Part shown: positions 26,383 through 35,031 of the stretch, piece after piece | Layout of the letters: every line of letters starts with the position of its first letter | How positions within the stretch are numbered: position 1 is the first letter of the stretch | Origin: Janibacter sp. DB-40 | Lineage (GTDB): Bacteria > Actinomycetota > Actinomycetes > Actinomycetales > Dermatophilaceae | Direction: 5' to 3' | Assembly (NCBI RefSeq): GCF_029510815.1 | Contig: NZ_CP120360.1 | Location: 1,302,001 to 1,366,000, forward strand | DNA length: 64,000 nt | Translations under genes and position numbers: made by a program | The notes under the pieces: model-generated | The model's database searches: none | What the model saw: only the letters and a program-made list of their open reading frames with translations | Told to the model about the DNA's origin: nothing

Positions 26383-27429
26383 TCACCTGGGCAGGTACTC
26401 CTCCCGGATGCCGTCGACGAAGGGAGCGTAGTCGACAGCGGCGAGGTAGGCCGAGCGCATGGTGCCGTGGTCCGCCTTGCCCTTGCCGGCGATGTCGAAG
26501 GCGGTGCCGTGGTCGACCGAGGTGCGCAGGATGGGCAGTCCCACGGTCACCGAGATGGTGCCGTCGAAGTCGTAGGTCTTGGCGGCGATGTGGCCCTGGT
26601 CGTGGTACTGCGAGAGCACCCCGTCGTAGCGCCCGGTGAGGCCGTGGTGGAAGACGGAGTCGGCCGGGATTGGGCCCGTGACCTGCAGGCCCTTGTCGTT
26701 GACAGCCGCGACGGCGGGGCGCAGGATCTCGATCTCCTCGTCGCCGAAGGCACCGTTCTCCCCGGCGTGCGGGTTGATCGCCGCCGTCGCCAGGCGCGGG
26801 TTCTCGACGCCGTAGATCTGCAGCGCGCGGTGGGCGCGCTCGATCGAGTCGATCTGCGTCTCGACGGTGATCTTGTCGAGTGCCTTGCGCAGGGAGGTGT
26901 GCCGGGTGGCGAAGAAGATGCGCAGGTGGTGGCCGCCGTGGGCGTCGTTGCGCACGACGAACATCGTGTCCTGCTTGGTCACGCCGGTGAGCTCGCCGAG
27001 CATCTCGGTGTGGCCGAGGTGCTCGCTGCCGGCGGCCCAGATGGCCTCCTTGTTGATCGGGCCGGTGACGATGCCGGCGATCTGCTGGTCCATCGCGGCC
27101 TTCGTCGCGATCTCGATCGCTGTGATCGCCGCGCGGCCGGCGGTGCCGTCCACGGTGCCCCACTCGAGCATCGTGTCGCCGAGCACGCCGATGTCGTGGA
27201 CGTCGATGACGCCCTTGCCGGCGGGTGGGGTGTCCCAACCGTCGACGCTGCGCACCTCGACGTCGAGGCCGAGGACCTCGACGGCCTTCTCGAGGGCGAT
27301 GCGGTCACCGACGGCGATGCCGTGGTGGTCGGGGTCGCCGGCGAACTCGGCGAGGGTCTGGGCGGTGATCTCGGGGCCGATGCCGACGGGGTCGCCGACG
27401 GTCAGGGCGAGGACGGGAGCGGTGCTCAT
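26383..27429 (-). CDS. pdxA2: PdxA2-type 4-phospho-threonate/erythronate dehydrogenase
   Basis: 348-residue PdxA-family NAD-dependent dehydrogenase. GDPVGIGPEI at the N terminus, the NPHAGENGAFGDEE motif and the metal-binding YDGVLSQYHDQGHI are present. Beside a DUF1537 kinase this is PdxA2 of acid-sugar catabolism, which oxidises and decarboxylates 4-phospho-D-threonate or D-erythronate to dihydroxyacetone phosphate, rather than the vitamin B6 enzyme. ATG 27429 follows GAAGGAGACACCACACC and overlaps the kinase stop by 4 bp. Confidence 0.92.
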   Translation of the reverse strand: MSTAPVLALTVGDPVGIGPEITAQTLAEFAGDPDHHGIAVGDRIALEKAVEVLGLDVEVRSVDGWDTPPAGKGVIDVHDIGVLGDTMLEWGTVDGTAGRAAITAIEIATKAAMDQQIAGIVTGPINKEAIWAAGSEHLGHTEMLGELTGVTKQDTMFVVRNDAHGGHHLRIFFATRHTSLRKALDKITVETQIDSIERAHRALQIYGVENPRLATAAINPHAGENGAFGDEEIEILRPAVAAVNDKGLQVTGPIPADSVFHHGLTGRYDGVLSQYHDQGHIAAKTYDFDGTISVTVGLPILRTSVDHGTAFDIAGKGKADHGTMRSAYLAAVDYAPFVDGIREEYLPR

Positions 27430-28796
27430 GGTGTGGTGTCTCCTTCGTGGCCCGGTCGGGCCGACGTCGTGGGTGGAAGGGGGTGGGTCAGGGACGGTGC
27501 GGCGCGGACGGCGCGGGTCCTCGCCTGGGCCATCTCGGCGAGGCGGTCGAGGCACTGGAGGGTGGTCTCCGTGTCGCCGACGAGTCCGCCCTTGGTCACC
27601 ATGGGCAGACCGACGTGCGGTCCGGAGACGATCTCACCGGCCACGGCGAGGGGCACGACCTCGTCCTCGACCTCGAGGCCCTGGCCGTCGAGGTGGTGCA
27701 GCACGGCGGCGGTGACGTCACCGCCGGTGGTGAAGAGGCCGTCCACGGGGGACTCCGCGAGGGCACGTCTGGTGATCTCGCCGAGGGCGACCGGCAGCTC
27801 ATCACCCTCCTCGGGGGAGAGCCGGCGCAGATCGCTGCCGTCGAGCACCGTGGCCACGAGGACGATCTCACCGGGGCCGGCCTGCTTGAGGGCCTGCACC
27901 ACGTCCGGGACGGTGGCGTCGACGTCGGGGACGACCGAGTCGGGCAGTGTCGTGGGGCGCACGACCCGGCAACCGCGCTCGGTGATCAGTCGGTGCAGCT
28001 GGGCCCGGGTGAGGTCGGTGGCCGATCCCGAGACGGCCAGCAGCGGCCCGGCTCCGGACCGGTCGGGGAGCCCGAGCGCGGTTGCCATGGCGAGGGCGCC
28101 CGGGCCGGGGTCGACGGTCACCCACTGGACCCCCTCGTCGGCGGCCACCGCGGCGGTGGCGACCTGGTCGAGGTGCTCAACGGTGAGGGCGTCGGCGACG
28201 ATGACGTCGATGTCCTCGCGGAGCAGGGCGCGGATCGACGCGACGAGCTCCGTGTGGGGGCTGGTGACCGCACTCAGCCCCAGGTAGCCGATGCGCAGGT
28301 CGGTGAAGCGGGTCAGCAGCTCGCCCACGTCGGAGGTGTCGACGGGGGTGCGGGGGTCCCTGGCCAGCTCGGTGTGCTCGAGACGACGACCTTGCAACAG
28401 TTGGTGTCCATCGACCGTGACCCGGCCGGCCAGGGGGTGGGCCGTCAGGCACAGGCCCATGACCCGGCGGTCCGTAAGCTCCCGGACCGCCGTGAGCATG
28501 GCCTCGGTGGCGACCCCGATGTTGCCGCGCAGGGTGGTGTCGACCCGGGTGCCCAGCAGCTCGACCGGCCAGCCGGCCCGCACGGCGTCGTGGATCGGTC
28601 CACGCACGTCGTGCGGGTCGGCGTGCCGTGAGTCGGTCGTGACCACGATCGCGTCGAACTGCGGGTGGAACCGCGCGATCGCGCTCCACTCGTCGGCCCG
28701 GCCCAGGGTGACCGCACGCATGCCCGTCCTCGCGAAGCCGGCTGCGCTGGCGTTGGCGCCGGTGAGGTCGTCGGCGACGACGAGGACGGTGGCCAT
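27426..28796 (-). CDS. Four-carbon acid sugar kinase (DUF1537)
   Basis: 456 residues. N-terminal VVADDLTGANASAAGFA substrate domain with TTDSRH and RVDTTLRGN, C-terminal nucleotide domain with LFTTGGDVTAAVLHHL and GLPMVTKGGLVGD. Such kinases phosphorylate D-threonate, D-erythronate or L-threonate at O4 for the adjacent PdxA2. Overlaps pdxA2 by 4 bp and follows the GntP gene by 4 bp. Confidence 0.92.
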   Translation of the reverse strand: MATVLVVADDLTGANASAAGFARTGMRAVTLGRADEWSAIARFHPQFDAIVVTTDSRHADPHDVRGPIHDAVRAGWPVELLGTRVDTTLRGNIGVATEAMLTAVRELTDRRVMGLCLTAHPLAGRVTVDGHQLLQGRRLEHTELARDPRTPVDTSDVGELLTRFTDLRIGYLGLSAVTSPHTELVASIRALLREDIDVIVADALTVEHLDQVATAAVAADEGVQWVTVDPGPGALAMATALGLPDRSGAGPLLAVSGSATDLTRAQLHRLITERGCRVVRPTTLPDSVVPDVDATVPDVVQALKQAGPGEIVLVATVLDGSDLRRLSPEEGDELPVALGEITRRALAESPVDGLFTTGGDVTAAVLHHLDGQGLEVEDEVVPLAVAGEIVSGPHVGLPMVTKGGLVGDTETTLQCLDRLAEMAQARTRAVRAAPSLTHPLPPTTSARPGHEGDTTP

Positions 28797-28800
28797 CTCG

Positions 28801-30300
28801 TCAGCCCATGACCAGGTCGAGGATGAAGAGCAGCGGCAGGGACCCGGCCCACACGGCGGTGGTGATGCCGGACCAGCCCTTCAGCGCTGCCGTCCCCTCG
28901 AGGCCGGTGAAGCGGGTGACGACCCAGAAGTAGGAGTCGTTGAAGTAGCTGAAGACCATCGAGCCCGAGGTGCACGCCAGGACCGCGACCACCGGGTCGA
29001 TGCCCAGGCTGCTCACCAGGGGAGCTGTGACCGAGGCGGCGGTGATCATCGCGACCGTGCCCGAGCCCTGGGCGACACGCACGACGCTGGCGATGACGAA
29101 GGGGACGAGGAAGGCAGGCAGAGCCGTTGCGGCGATGGCCTCGGCGAGGGCATCGCCGACACCCGAGTCGCGCAGCACCTGACCGAAGGCGCCACCGGCA
29201 CCGGTGATCAGCAGGATCAGGCCGGCCGAGGCGGCGGCGTCGGCGAACCAGCCCTGGACCTTGCTGCGCGGAGTCCAGCGGGGGAGCAGGACGTAGACCG
29301 CGAGGACGGCGCCGATGACCAGGGCGACGACCGGGTTGCCGAGGAAGGCGAAGGGGGTCGTCCATCCGCTGGGCTCGTACTCACCGGAGAGGACGCCCTG
29401 CTGGTTGCGGTCGATCGCCGCGGTGACGGTGTTGCCCACGATGAGCAGCAGCGGGACGAGGAGGGGGAGGGAGCCGAGGAGGGCGCTCACGGGGCGGTGC
29501 TTCTGACCGGCGGGAGGCTCCCCGAGGTAGGCAGCCGGGTCGTAGGTCTGCACGTCCGCGATGTCGTCGCCGCGACCGGTGGCGGTGTCGCGCTCGTCGG
29601 ACTCGCGGGTCAGGGTCGCGGTGGAGCCCGTCCCGGTGGTGGCGGCGTGGCCGTAGACGGCCTCCCGGACCTCGGGGATGACGCGGTCCTCGAGGAGCGG
29701 GCCCACCCAGCGGGCGTAGATCACGACGACGGGTAGCAGGATGACGGTGAAGACCAGGCCGGCCACGATGACCATGCCCAGGTCGGCACCGAGGATGCCG
29801 GTGGCGGCGAGCGGGCCGGGGGTCGGGGGGACCAGGTGGTGGGTCAGGGTCATGCCGCAGCCGAGGGCGAGTGCGAGGGCGACGTAGCCGCCGCGCTTGA
29901 CGCGCGCGATGGAGCGGGCCAGCGGGTTCATGATCACGTAGCCGGAGTCGCAGAAGACCGGGATGGAGACGAGCGAGCCGACGGTGCCCATGGCCCACTC
30001 CTCACGGCCCTTGCCGAAGCCCCTGAGGAAGGCGCGAGCGAGCGCGTCCGCGGCCCCCGAGACCTCGAGGAGTTTGCCGATGGCCACACCGAGGCCGATG
30101 ACGATGCCGATGCTGCCCAGGGTCGAGCCGAAGCCGTCGGTGATCGAGCCGACGATGTCGATGAGCGGCTGACCGGCGACGATGCCGGTGACGAGCCCGG
30201 CGATGAGCAGGGCGATGAAGGCGTCCAGCCGGGTGCGCAGCACCAGCACGATGATCGCCGCGATGCCCAGCACGAGGGCGAGTAGCAGTTGTATGTCCAC
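28801..30300 (-). CDS. GntP-family gluconate/acid-sugar permease
   Basis: 499-residue GntP permease with about 12-14 helices: GSIGIVIGLGVAIGKLLEVSG, FCDSGYVIMNPLARSIAR and HHLVPPTPGPLAATGILG are strongly conserved family segments. A hydrophilic loop near residues 225-265 (TGTGSTATLTRESDERD) is longer than in E. coli GntP. First gene of the operon with DUF1537 kinase and PdxA2, so it most likely imports threonate or erythronate. Confidence 0.92.
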   Translation of the reverse strand: MDIQLLLALVLGIAAIIVLVLRTRLDAFIALLIAGLVTGIVAGQPLIDIVGSITDGFGSTLGSIGIVIGLGVAIGKLLEVSGAADALARAFLRGFGKGREEWAMGTVGSLVSIPVFCDSGYVIMNPLARSIARVKRGGYVALALALGCGMTLTHHLVPPTPGPLAATGILGADLGMVIVAGLVFTVILLPVVVIYARWVGPLLEDRVIPEVREAVYGHAATTGTGSTATLTRESDERDTATGRGDDIADVQTYDPAAYLGEPPAGQKHRPVSALLGSLPLLVPLLLIVGNTVTAAIDRNQQGVLSGEYEPSGWTTPFAFLGNPVVALVIGAVLAVYVLLPRWTPRSKVQGWFADAAASAGLILLITGAGGAFGQVLRDSGVGDALAEAIAATALPAFLVPFVIASVVRVAQGSGTVAMITAASVTAPLVSSLGIDPVVAVLACTSGSMVFSYFNDSYFWVVTRFTGLEGTAALKGWSGITTAVWAGSLPLLFILDLVMG

Positions 30301-30375
30301 GATGACACTCCTGAGCGCGAGGGGCGGGCGTCACTGCCCGACCTGAGCGAGTATGGCACTCGTAGTTGCGCAGAA

Positions 30376-30392
30376 CAAGCATTCAGTGCTTG
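30376..30392 (-). promoter_or_regulatory. Palindrome upstream of the acid-sugar operon
   Basis: CAAGCA-N5-TGCTTG, 76 bp before the gntP start, flanked on both sides by GCGCAGAA direct repeats. Candidate operator for the operon's DeoR regulator; inferred from position. Confidence 0.5.
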
Positions 30393-30436
30393 AAACGCGC
30401 AGAAAAAGTCCGTCACTCCGCCCGTAGCATGCGAAA

Positions 30437-30481
30437 ACGCCTTCGGTCCTGATCCGTGGCACGGATCAGGACCGAAGGCGT
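30437..30481 (-). terminator. Strong terminator after mhpC
   Basis: Perfect 20-base arms (ACGCCTTCGGTCCTGATCCG and its complement) with a 5-base loop, 14 bp after the mhpC stop, followed on the minus strand by TTTTC. Classic intrinsic terminator. Confidence 0.9.
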
Positions 30482-30494
30482 CTCTGTGGGGTGG

Positions 30495-31346
30495 TCAGTC
30501 CCGCAGGAAGTGCAGCACCTGCTCGGCGAACTCCTCGGCGTGCTCGATCTGCAGCCAGTGGCCGCAGCCGTTGATGAGGTACATGCGTGAGTTGCGCAGC
30601 ATGGAGGTCAGGCGCAGCGAGTGCTCGAAGTGCACGACGCGGTCGTCGCGGCCGTGGAAGAGCAGTACAGGGGCGGTGATGTCGCGCAGGCGGGCGTGGT
30701 CGAGCTCGACGACGGGCTTCTTGCCGGTGCCCTCGATGAAGTTGCGGGCGTGCTCGGGATACGCGAGGACCATGTCGGTGCGCTGCTGGATCAGCTCGTC
30801 GGTGGCGAACTTCGAGTCGAAGGTCATCACGTCGACCAGTTCCTTCAGGGTCTCGAAGGAGGGCTGGCGGTAGCCCTTCTGCAGCACCTTCAACCCCTCG
30901 GTCAGGCCGGCGGCGCCCATGAGGGTGGGGGCGCCGGAGGAGGATCCCATGGTGATCAGACGGTGCACGCGCTCGGGGTGCTCGTAGCCGAAGCGCAGGG
31001 TGGTCCCGCCGCCCATGGAGTTGCCGATGATGGTGGCCGTGTCGATGTCCAGGGCGTCGAGCAGGTCCAGCAGGGCCGTGGAGTGGTCGCGCTCCTGCCA
31101 GGTGACCGGGTCGGACTCGCCCCAGCCGGGCATGTCGACGGCGATGACGCGGTAGTGCTGCGCCAGGCGGGGGATGACGGCCGAGAAGTTGCTCCACCCT
31201 GTCGCGCCGGGCCCGGAGCCGTGCAGCAGGATCAGCGGCTTGCCGGTGCCGGCCTCGTTGATGTGGATGTTCCACCGGCGGGTCTGGACCATCCGGCTGG
31301 TCGACTCGTAGGTCAGCTCGCTGGTGGGGGTGGTGGTGGCAGTCAT
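30495..31346 (-). CDS. mhpC: Meta-cleavage product hydrolase (MhpC type)
   Basis: 283-residue alpha/beta hydrolase: LLHGSGPGATGWSNF oxyanion motif, IIGNSMGGGTTLRFGY nucleophile elbow, FHGRDDRVVHFEHS acid and NGCGHWLQIEHAEEF histidine, all characteristic of C-C bond hydrolases of ring-cleavage products. Expected to cut 2-hydroxy-6-oxonona-2,4-dienedioate into succinate and 2-hydroxypentadienoate. ATG 31346 follows GAAGGAGAAAAACCG and overlaps mhpB by 4 bp. The longer open frame upstream is a shadow. Confidence 0.92.
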   Translation of the reverse strand: MTATTTPTSELTYESTSRMVQTRRWNIHINEAGTGKPLILLHGSGPGATGWSNFSAVIPRLAQHYRVIAVDMPGWGESDPVTWQERDHSTALLDLLDALDIDTATIIGNSMGGGTTLRFGYEHPERVHRLITMGSSSGAPTLMGAAGLTEGLKVLQKGYRQPSFETLKELVDVMTFDSKFATDELIQQRTDMVLAYPEHARNFIEGTGKKPVVELDHARLRDITAPVLLFHGRDDRVVHFEHSLRLTSMLRNSRMYLINGCGHWLQIEHAEEFAEQVLHFLRD

Positions 31347-32293
31347 CGGTTTTTCTCCTTCGTGCGTGCGGTCATGACCCCGAAGCCGGCGATGTACTCG
31401 GGGATCGGGCGGTAGTACTCGTGCTCGACGGTGTAGTCGCCGACGGCGGACATCGCGGCGAAGGCGGCCACCCAGGAGCGCACCTCGTGCGAGGAGTTGC
31501 CGGCGGTCGCGGCCATCGCCTCGGCCTCGTAGCCGTCGAAGGCAGTCACCTCGCCCGCGCGGCAGACCCGCATGAACTCGTGGTCCCACTCCGGGTTGAG
31601 GTCGGTGATGGTGGCCGTGCCGGCGGCGAAGTCCCTGGCGGTGTCGATGACCCGCTGCTGCCGGGCAGCCTGCGCCTCGGGTGTCGGATTGCGTCCGTCG
31701 ATCAGCTTCTCGCGCACCTGTGGGGTGGCGGTGGCCCACTGCGGCACCGGCGGGTCGTGGCTGAGGCCGCCGGAGGCGATGACCAGGGTGCGCTCGGGGC
31801 GCTCGGCGGCCCAGCGGCCGACCGCCTCGCCGAGCAGCCGGATGCGGCGCATCGGGACGAAGGGGGCGGCCACGCCGTTGACGAAGAGGGGGATGGTCGG
31901 CACGGTGTCGATCCCGCCGAAGATCACCTCCAGCGGCTGGACCGCGCCGTGGTCGACGCCCATCGCGCGGGAGATCGTCAGGTCGACGTCGCGGGCCTGC
32001 ACGGACCGGGCGAGGTCCTCGGCCACGTCGGCCGGGACGCGAAGGGGGCCGGTCGCGGTGTCGTAGTCACCGAGGCCGTAGGCGCCCAGGCCCAGGCAGA
32101 AGGGCGGCATCGTGTCGTAGAAGAAGCCGTTGTAGTGGTCCGGGCCGATGGTGATGACCAGCTCCGGGTCCACCTCGCGCACGAAGTCCCGCACGGCGGC
32201 GAAGGCGCCGTCGACCTCCCTTCGCACCTCGTCGGTGACCTCGATCCGGCCGAGCAGGGGAGTGTGCGACATCGCGACCAGTGACAAGCTCAT
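31343..32293 (-). CDS. mhpB: 2,3-dihydroxyphenylpropionate 1,2-dioxygenase
   Basis: 316 residues (E. coli MhpB is 314), LigB-type extradiol dioxygenase using Fe(II). MSHTPLLG, GPDHYNGFFYDTMPPF, MGVDHGAVQPL and SGGLSHDPPVPQ contain the conserved His ligands and catalytic residues. Opens the ring of 3-(2,3-dihydroxyphenyl)propionate. ATG 32293 overlaps mhpA by 4 bp; the stop overlaps mhpC. Confidence 0.95.
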   Translation of the reverse strand: MSLSLVAMSHTPLLGRIEVTDEVRREVDGAFAAVRDFVREVDPELVITIGPDHYNGFFYDTMPPFCLGLGAYGLGDYDTATGPLRVPADVAEDLARSVQARDVDLTISRAMGVDHGAVQPLEVIFGGIDTVPTIPLFVNGVAAPFVPMRRIRLLGEAVGRWAAERPERTLVIASGGLSHDPPVPQWATATPQVREKLIDGRNPTPEAQAARQQRVIDTARDFAAGTATITDLNPEWDHEFMRVCRAGEVTAFDGYEAEAMAATAGNSSHEVRSWVAAFAAMSAVGDYTVEHEYYRPIPEYIAGFGVMTARTKEKNR

Positions 32294-34020
32294 GCCGACA
32301 CCGCCAGCTGCGCGAAGTCGTCCGCGGCCGGGCCTTGTAGGGACCCCACCGACGTCGCGCCCATCGCGACCCGCAGCGCGGCCAGCGCGCGTCCCGACTC
32401 CTGTGCGAGGCAGGCCGCGGCGACGAACCGGTCCGGGCGCAGGAAGACCACACCCATGGCAGATCGGTCGAACCAACCCTTGAGCGAGCCGTCGGTGTCG
32501 CCGACGACCAGGGTGCCGGAGCCGGCGTACTCCCGTTCGGCCCACGGACGCTGGCTCTCGGACATGAAGGAGACGAAGCGTGCCCCCATGTGCTCGAGCT
32601 GGCGACGCTCCTCCGGCGTGAAGAGGCGCGCGGGGTCGTTCCCCCAGGCAGCGACGGTCCACCACGGACCGATGACGTCGTCGAGCCGCACGCCCGTGTG
32701 CTCGTGGGTGTTGACCCGCGGCTGGATGAACTGCTTGCCGACGGGCGTCTGCTTGTCGACGGCGTTGCGCACGGTCATGAAGCGCGAGGTGCGGCGGCGC
32801 TCCTGCTCGCCGGGGAGCAGCGAGTCCGGGGAGACGACGACGCCCTTGGCGTAGAACGGCATCGGCTTGAACCGCATGTCGGCGAAGTAGGCCTTGACCT
32901 TCGGGCTGAGGTTCATCGCCCGGCTGACCGTGTCGCGCACGGCGCAGACGGCGCGGTTGGTGGGCTTGATGACCGAGCCGAAGGTCATCGACAGGTCGAT
33001 CATCGCCTTGGCGTGGTCGCGGCGCTCGACATCGTAGGTGTCCAGGAGCGACTCGTCGGCCTGGCCGGCGAGGACGCTCGCGAGCTTCCAGGCGAGGTTC
33101 GTCGCGTCGCGCATGCCGGAGTTCCACCCTTGGCCCATCCACACCGGCATCAGGTGCGCGGCGTCGCCGGCGATGAGGATGCGGCCCTGACGGAAGGAGC
33201 TGGCGATGCGGCCGTGGTGGGTGAAGACGCGGCGACGGATGACGTCGAGGGTCGAGGAGTCCGGCACGTGGTCGGCGAGCAGGGCGGCGACGAAGGCGTC
33301 GTCCTCCACCCGCTCGCTGGGCTCGTCGTCGAAGAGCATGAACTCCCAGCGACGGATGCCGTGCGGTAGGCCGATCGAGACGTAGGGGCGCGCCGGGTCG
33401 GCGCCGAGGTAGACATTGGGCGCGCCGAGCGGGTCGTTGTTGACGTCGATGACGACCCACCGGGTCGACGGGGACTCGCCGACGAAGTCGACGTCCATCC
33501 GCTTGCGCGTGGGGGAGGACCCCCCTTCGCAACCGACGAGGTAGTCCGCGGTGAAGACCTGCTCGCGGGTCGACCCGTCCGGCTCGGTGACGGTCGCGGT
33601 GACCTCGACGTGCTCGCCGCGGTCGACGCTGCGGGTGACCGTGTGGTCGAAGAGGACCCTGACGTTCCCGAAGCGCTCGAGGCCCTCGTGCAGCTGCTGG
33701 TCGACGAGCGGCTGGATGAAGCCGAACTTGCGCGGCCACCCGAAGGGCTCGCCCTGGGGGGCGTTGGTCACCATCGTCTCGCCCCTGCCGTTGACCAGGC
33801 GCATCACGTGGTGCGGGATCGTGTACGGCTCGACCTGCTCGACGAGGCCCATGGTCTGGATCGAGCGCATCGACTCGTCGTCCAGGCCCACGCCCCGGGG
33901 GTAGTCGATGAGCCGGCTGCGCGACTCGAGCAGGGTCACGTCCCGGCTGTAGCGGCCCAGGAGGTTGGCCAGTGCCAGGCCGACGGGGCCGGCTCCCACG
34001 ATCATCACTTCACTGTGCAT
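32290..34020 (-). CDS. mhpA: 3-(3-hydroxyphenyl)propionate hydroxylase
   Basis: 576-residue class A flavin monooxygenase. VMIVGAGPVGLALANLLGR is the FAD dinucleotide motif, CEGGSSPTRKRM follows the DG-type motif region, and AGDAAHLMPVWMGQGWNSG is the FAD-ribose GD motif; the C terminus has the thioredoxin-like tail of the family. Converts 3-(3-hydroxyphenyl)propionate to the 2,3-diol with NADH and oxygen. First gene of mhpABC; ATG 34020 is 42 bp from the palindromic operator at 34062. mhpD, E and F are not in the window. Confidence 0.94.
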   Translation of the reverse strand: MHSEVMIVGAGPVGLALANLLGRYSRDVTLLESRSRLIDYPRGVGLDDESMRSIQTMGLVEQVEPYTIPHHVMRLVNGRGETMVTNAPQGEPFGWPRKFGFIQPLVDQQLHEGLERFGNVRVLFDHTVTRSVDRGEHVEVTATVTEPDGSTREQVFTADYLVGCEGGSSPTRKRMDVDFVGESPSTRWVVIDVNNDPLGAPNVYLGADPARPYVSIGLPHGIRRWEFMLFDDEPSERVEDDAFVAALLADHVPDSSTLDVIRRRVFTHHGRIASSFRQGRILIAGDAAHLMPVWMGQGWNSGMRDATNLAWKLASVLAGQADESLLDTYDVERRDHAKAMIDLSMTFGSVIKPTNRAVCAVRDTVSRAMNLSPKVKAYFADMRFKPMPFYAKGVVVSPDSLLPGEQERRRTSRFMTVRNAVDKQTPVGKQFIQPRVNTHEHTGVRLDDVIGPWWTVAAWGNDPARLFTPEERRQLEHMGARFVSFMSESQRPWAEREYAGSGTLVVGDTDGSLKGWFDRSAMGVVFLRPDRFVAAACLAQESGRALAALRVAMGATSVGSLQGPAADDFAQLAVSA

Positions 34021-34061
34021 GGACCGACCATGACGGCACGGCAGCCGCGGCCCCATCCCGT

Positions 34062-34078
34062 GTGCCACCCCGTGGCAC
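34062..34078 (-). promoter_or_regulatory. IclR-type operator upstream of mhpA
   Basis: GTGCCAC-CCC-GTGGCAC, perfect 7-3-7 palindrome. Identical half-sites recur at 34951-34967. Likely target of the adjacent IclR regulator. Confidence 0.75.
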
Positions 34079-34094
34079 GGGTTCGGCGTGCGAT

Positions 34095-34159
34095 TCGCAG
34101 GAGCCTAAGCAGTTGCGAGGGAGGCGGCCCGGTTCTCGCAGGAGCCTAAGCAGTTGCGA
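34095..34159. repeat. Two direct copies of a 24-bp element with TCGCA/TGCGA ends
   Basis: Identical 24-bp units at 34095-34118 and 34136-34159 (TCGCAGGAGCCTAAG ... TTGCGA), 41 bp apart, between the mhp operator and the 3' end of the IclR gene. Ends are inverted (TCGCA/TGCGA), so each unit could form a small hairpin. Confidence 0.85.
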
Positions 34160-34177
34160 AGGGGGGGGAGGGTCGCC

Positions 34178-34924
34178 TCAGGAGGTCCGGGCCATGGCCC
34201 GGGTGGCACGGGCGCAGACGTCCAGCAGGAGCTGCTCGTGACCGGCCCGGGCGACATCGGGGGGACCCGTCAGGGCGAGCGATGCGCAGGGACGACCGTC
34301 GCCGTCCATGACGACCGAGGCGACACTGCTCACCCCTTCGACGTACTCGTTGTCGTCCACGCCGATCCGCGACCGGGCCACCCGCGACAGCTCGACCCGC
34401 AGCGCGTCGCCGTCGGTGATCGTCTGCTCGGTGAAGGCGATCAGCTCCGAGTCGCACACCCGCTCGGCCGCCTCCCGGTCGAAGGCCAGCAGCACCTTGC
34501 CCAGCGACGTGCAGTGCGCCGGGGCGCGACCGCCGATGCGGGAGGGGGAGTGGGCGCGGTGGCGGCCGTGGAGCTTGTTGAGGAAGACGATCTCGCCCTC
34601 GCGCAGGACCGCCAGCTGGCAGGTCTGCCGGGTCGCCTCGTACAGCACGGAGAGGAAGGGGGTCAGTACCGTCTGCACGCGCGCCGCCTCCGGGTCGGCC
34701 GGCAGGGCGAGGTGGGAGCCGAAGAGGGGGCCGGTGCGGAAGCTGTCCCCACGCCGCTCGACCGCCCCGCTCTCCTCGAGGGTGTGCAGCAGGCGGAAGG
34801 TGGTCGACTTGGGGATGTCCGTGCGGCGCGCCAGCTCGCTGACGCCCAGGCCCTCGGACCCGAACTGGTCGACCATCGCGAGCAGCCGGACCGCGCGGTC
34901 GACGGCGTTGACCTTCTTCGGCAC
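34178..34924 (-). CDS. IclR-family regulator of the mhp genes
   Basis: 248 residues: N-terminal winged HTH (AVDRAVRLLAMVDQFG, then SELARRTDIPKSTTFRLLHTL) and C-terminal IclR effector domain with HCTSLGKVLLAFDRE and GVSSVASVVMDGDG. GTG 34924 (VPKKVNAVD) follows GAAGGGAGCACC. In E. coli the mhp activator MhpR is also an IclR-family protein that senses 3-(3-hydroxyphenyl)propionate. Stands between mhpABC and a divergent transporter, with matching palindromes before both. Confidence 0.9.
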   Translation of the reverse strand: MPKKVNAVDRAVRLLAMVDQFGSEGLGVSELARRTDIPKSTTFRLLHTLEESGAVERRGDSFRTGPLFGSHLALPADPEAARVQTVLTPFLSVLYEATRQTCQLAVLREGEIVFLNKLHGRHRAHSPSRIGGRAPAHCTSLGKVLLAFDREAAERVCDSELIAFTEQTITDGDALRVELSRVARSRIGVDDNEYVEGVSSVASVVMDGDGRPCASLALTGPPDVARAGHEQLLLDVCARATRAMARTS

Positions 34925-34950
34925 GGTGCTCCCTTCGTGGTGTGACCATC

Positions 34951-34967
34951 GTGCCACGTGGTGGCAC
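34951..34967. promoter_or_regulatory. IclR-type operator between iclR and the MHS transporter
   Basis: GTGCCAC-GTG-GTGGCAC, perfect 7-3-7 palindrome, 27 bp before the regulator start and 65 bp before the transporter start. Same half-sites as 34062-34078, suggesting autoregulation and transporter control. Confidence 0.75.
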
Positions 34968-35031
34968 GGACGATGTTGCGCAGGGCGCGCGATACCCACC
35001 AATGGTCCCAGACCACTTACCTGGAGGACCC

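Noticed and set aside
25556..27238. 560-codon frame fused to the DeoR regulator
   Set aside because: The N-terminal half is a shadow of pdxA2; the DeoR domain starts at 26353.
31343..33739. Very long minus-strand open frame (798 codons) joining mhpB to sequence over mhpA
   Set aside because: Only the mhpB part has family motifs; the rest is the Arg/Pro-rich shadow of mhpA. Real starts with overlaps give mhpB 31343-32293.
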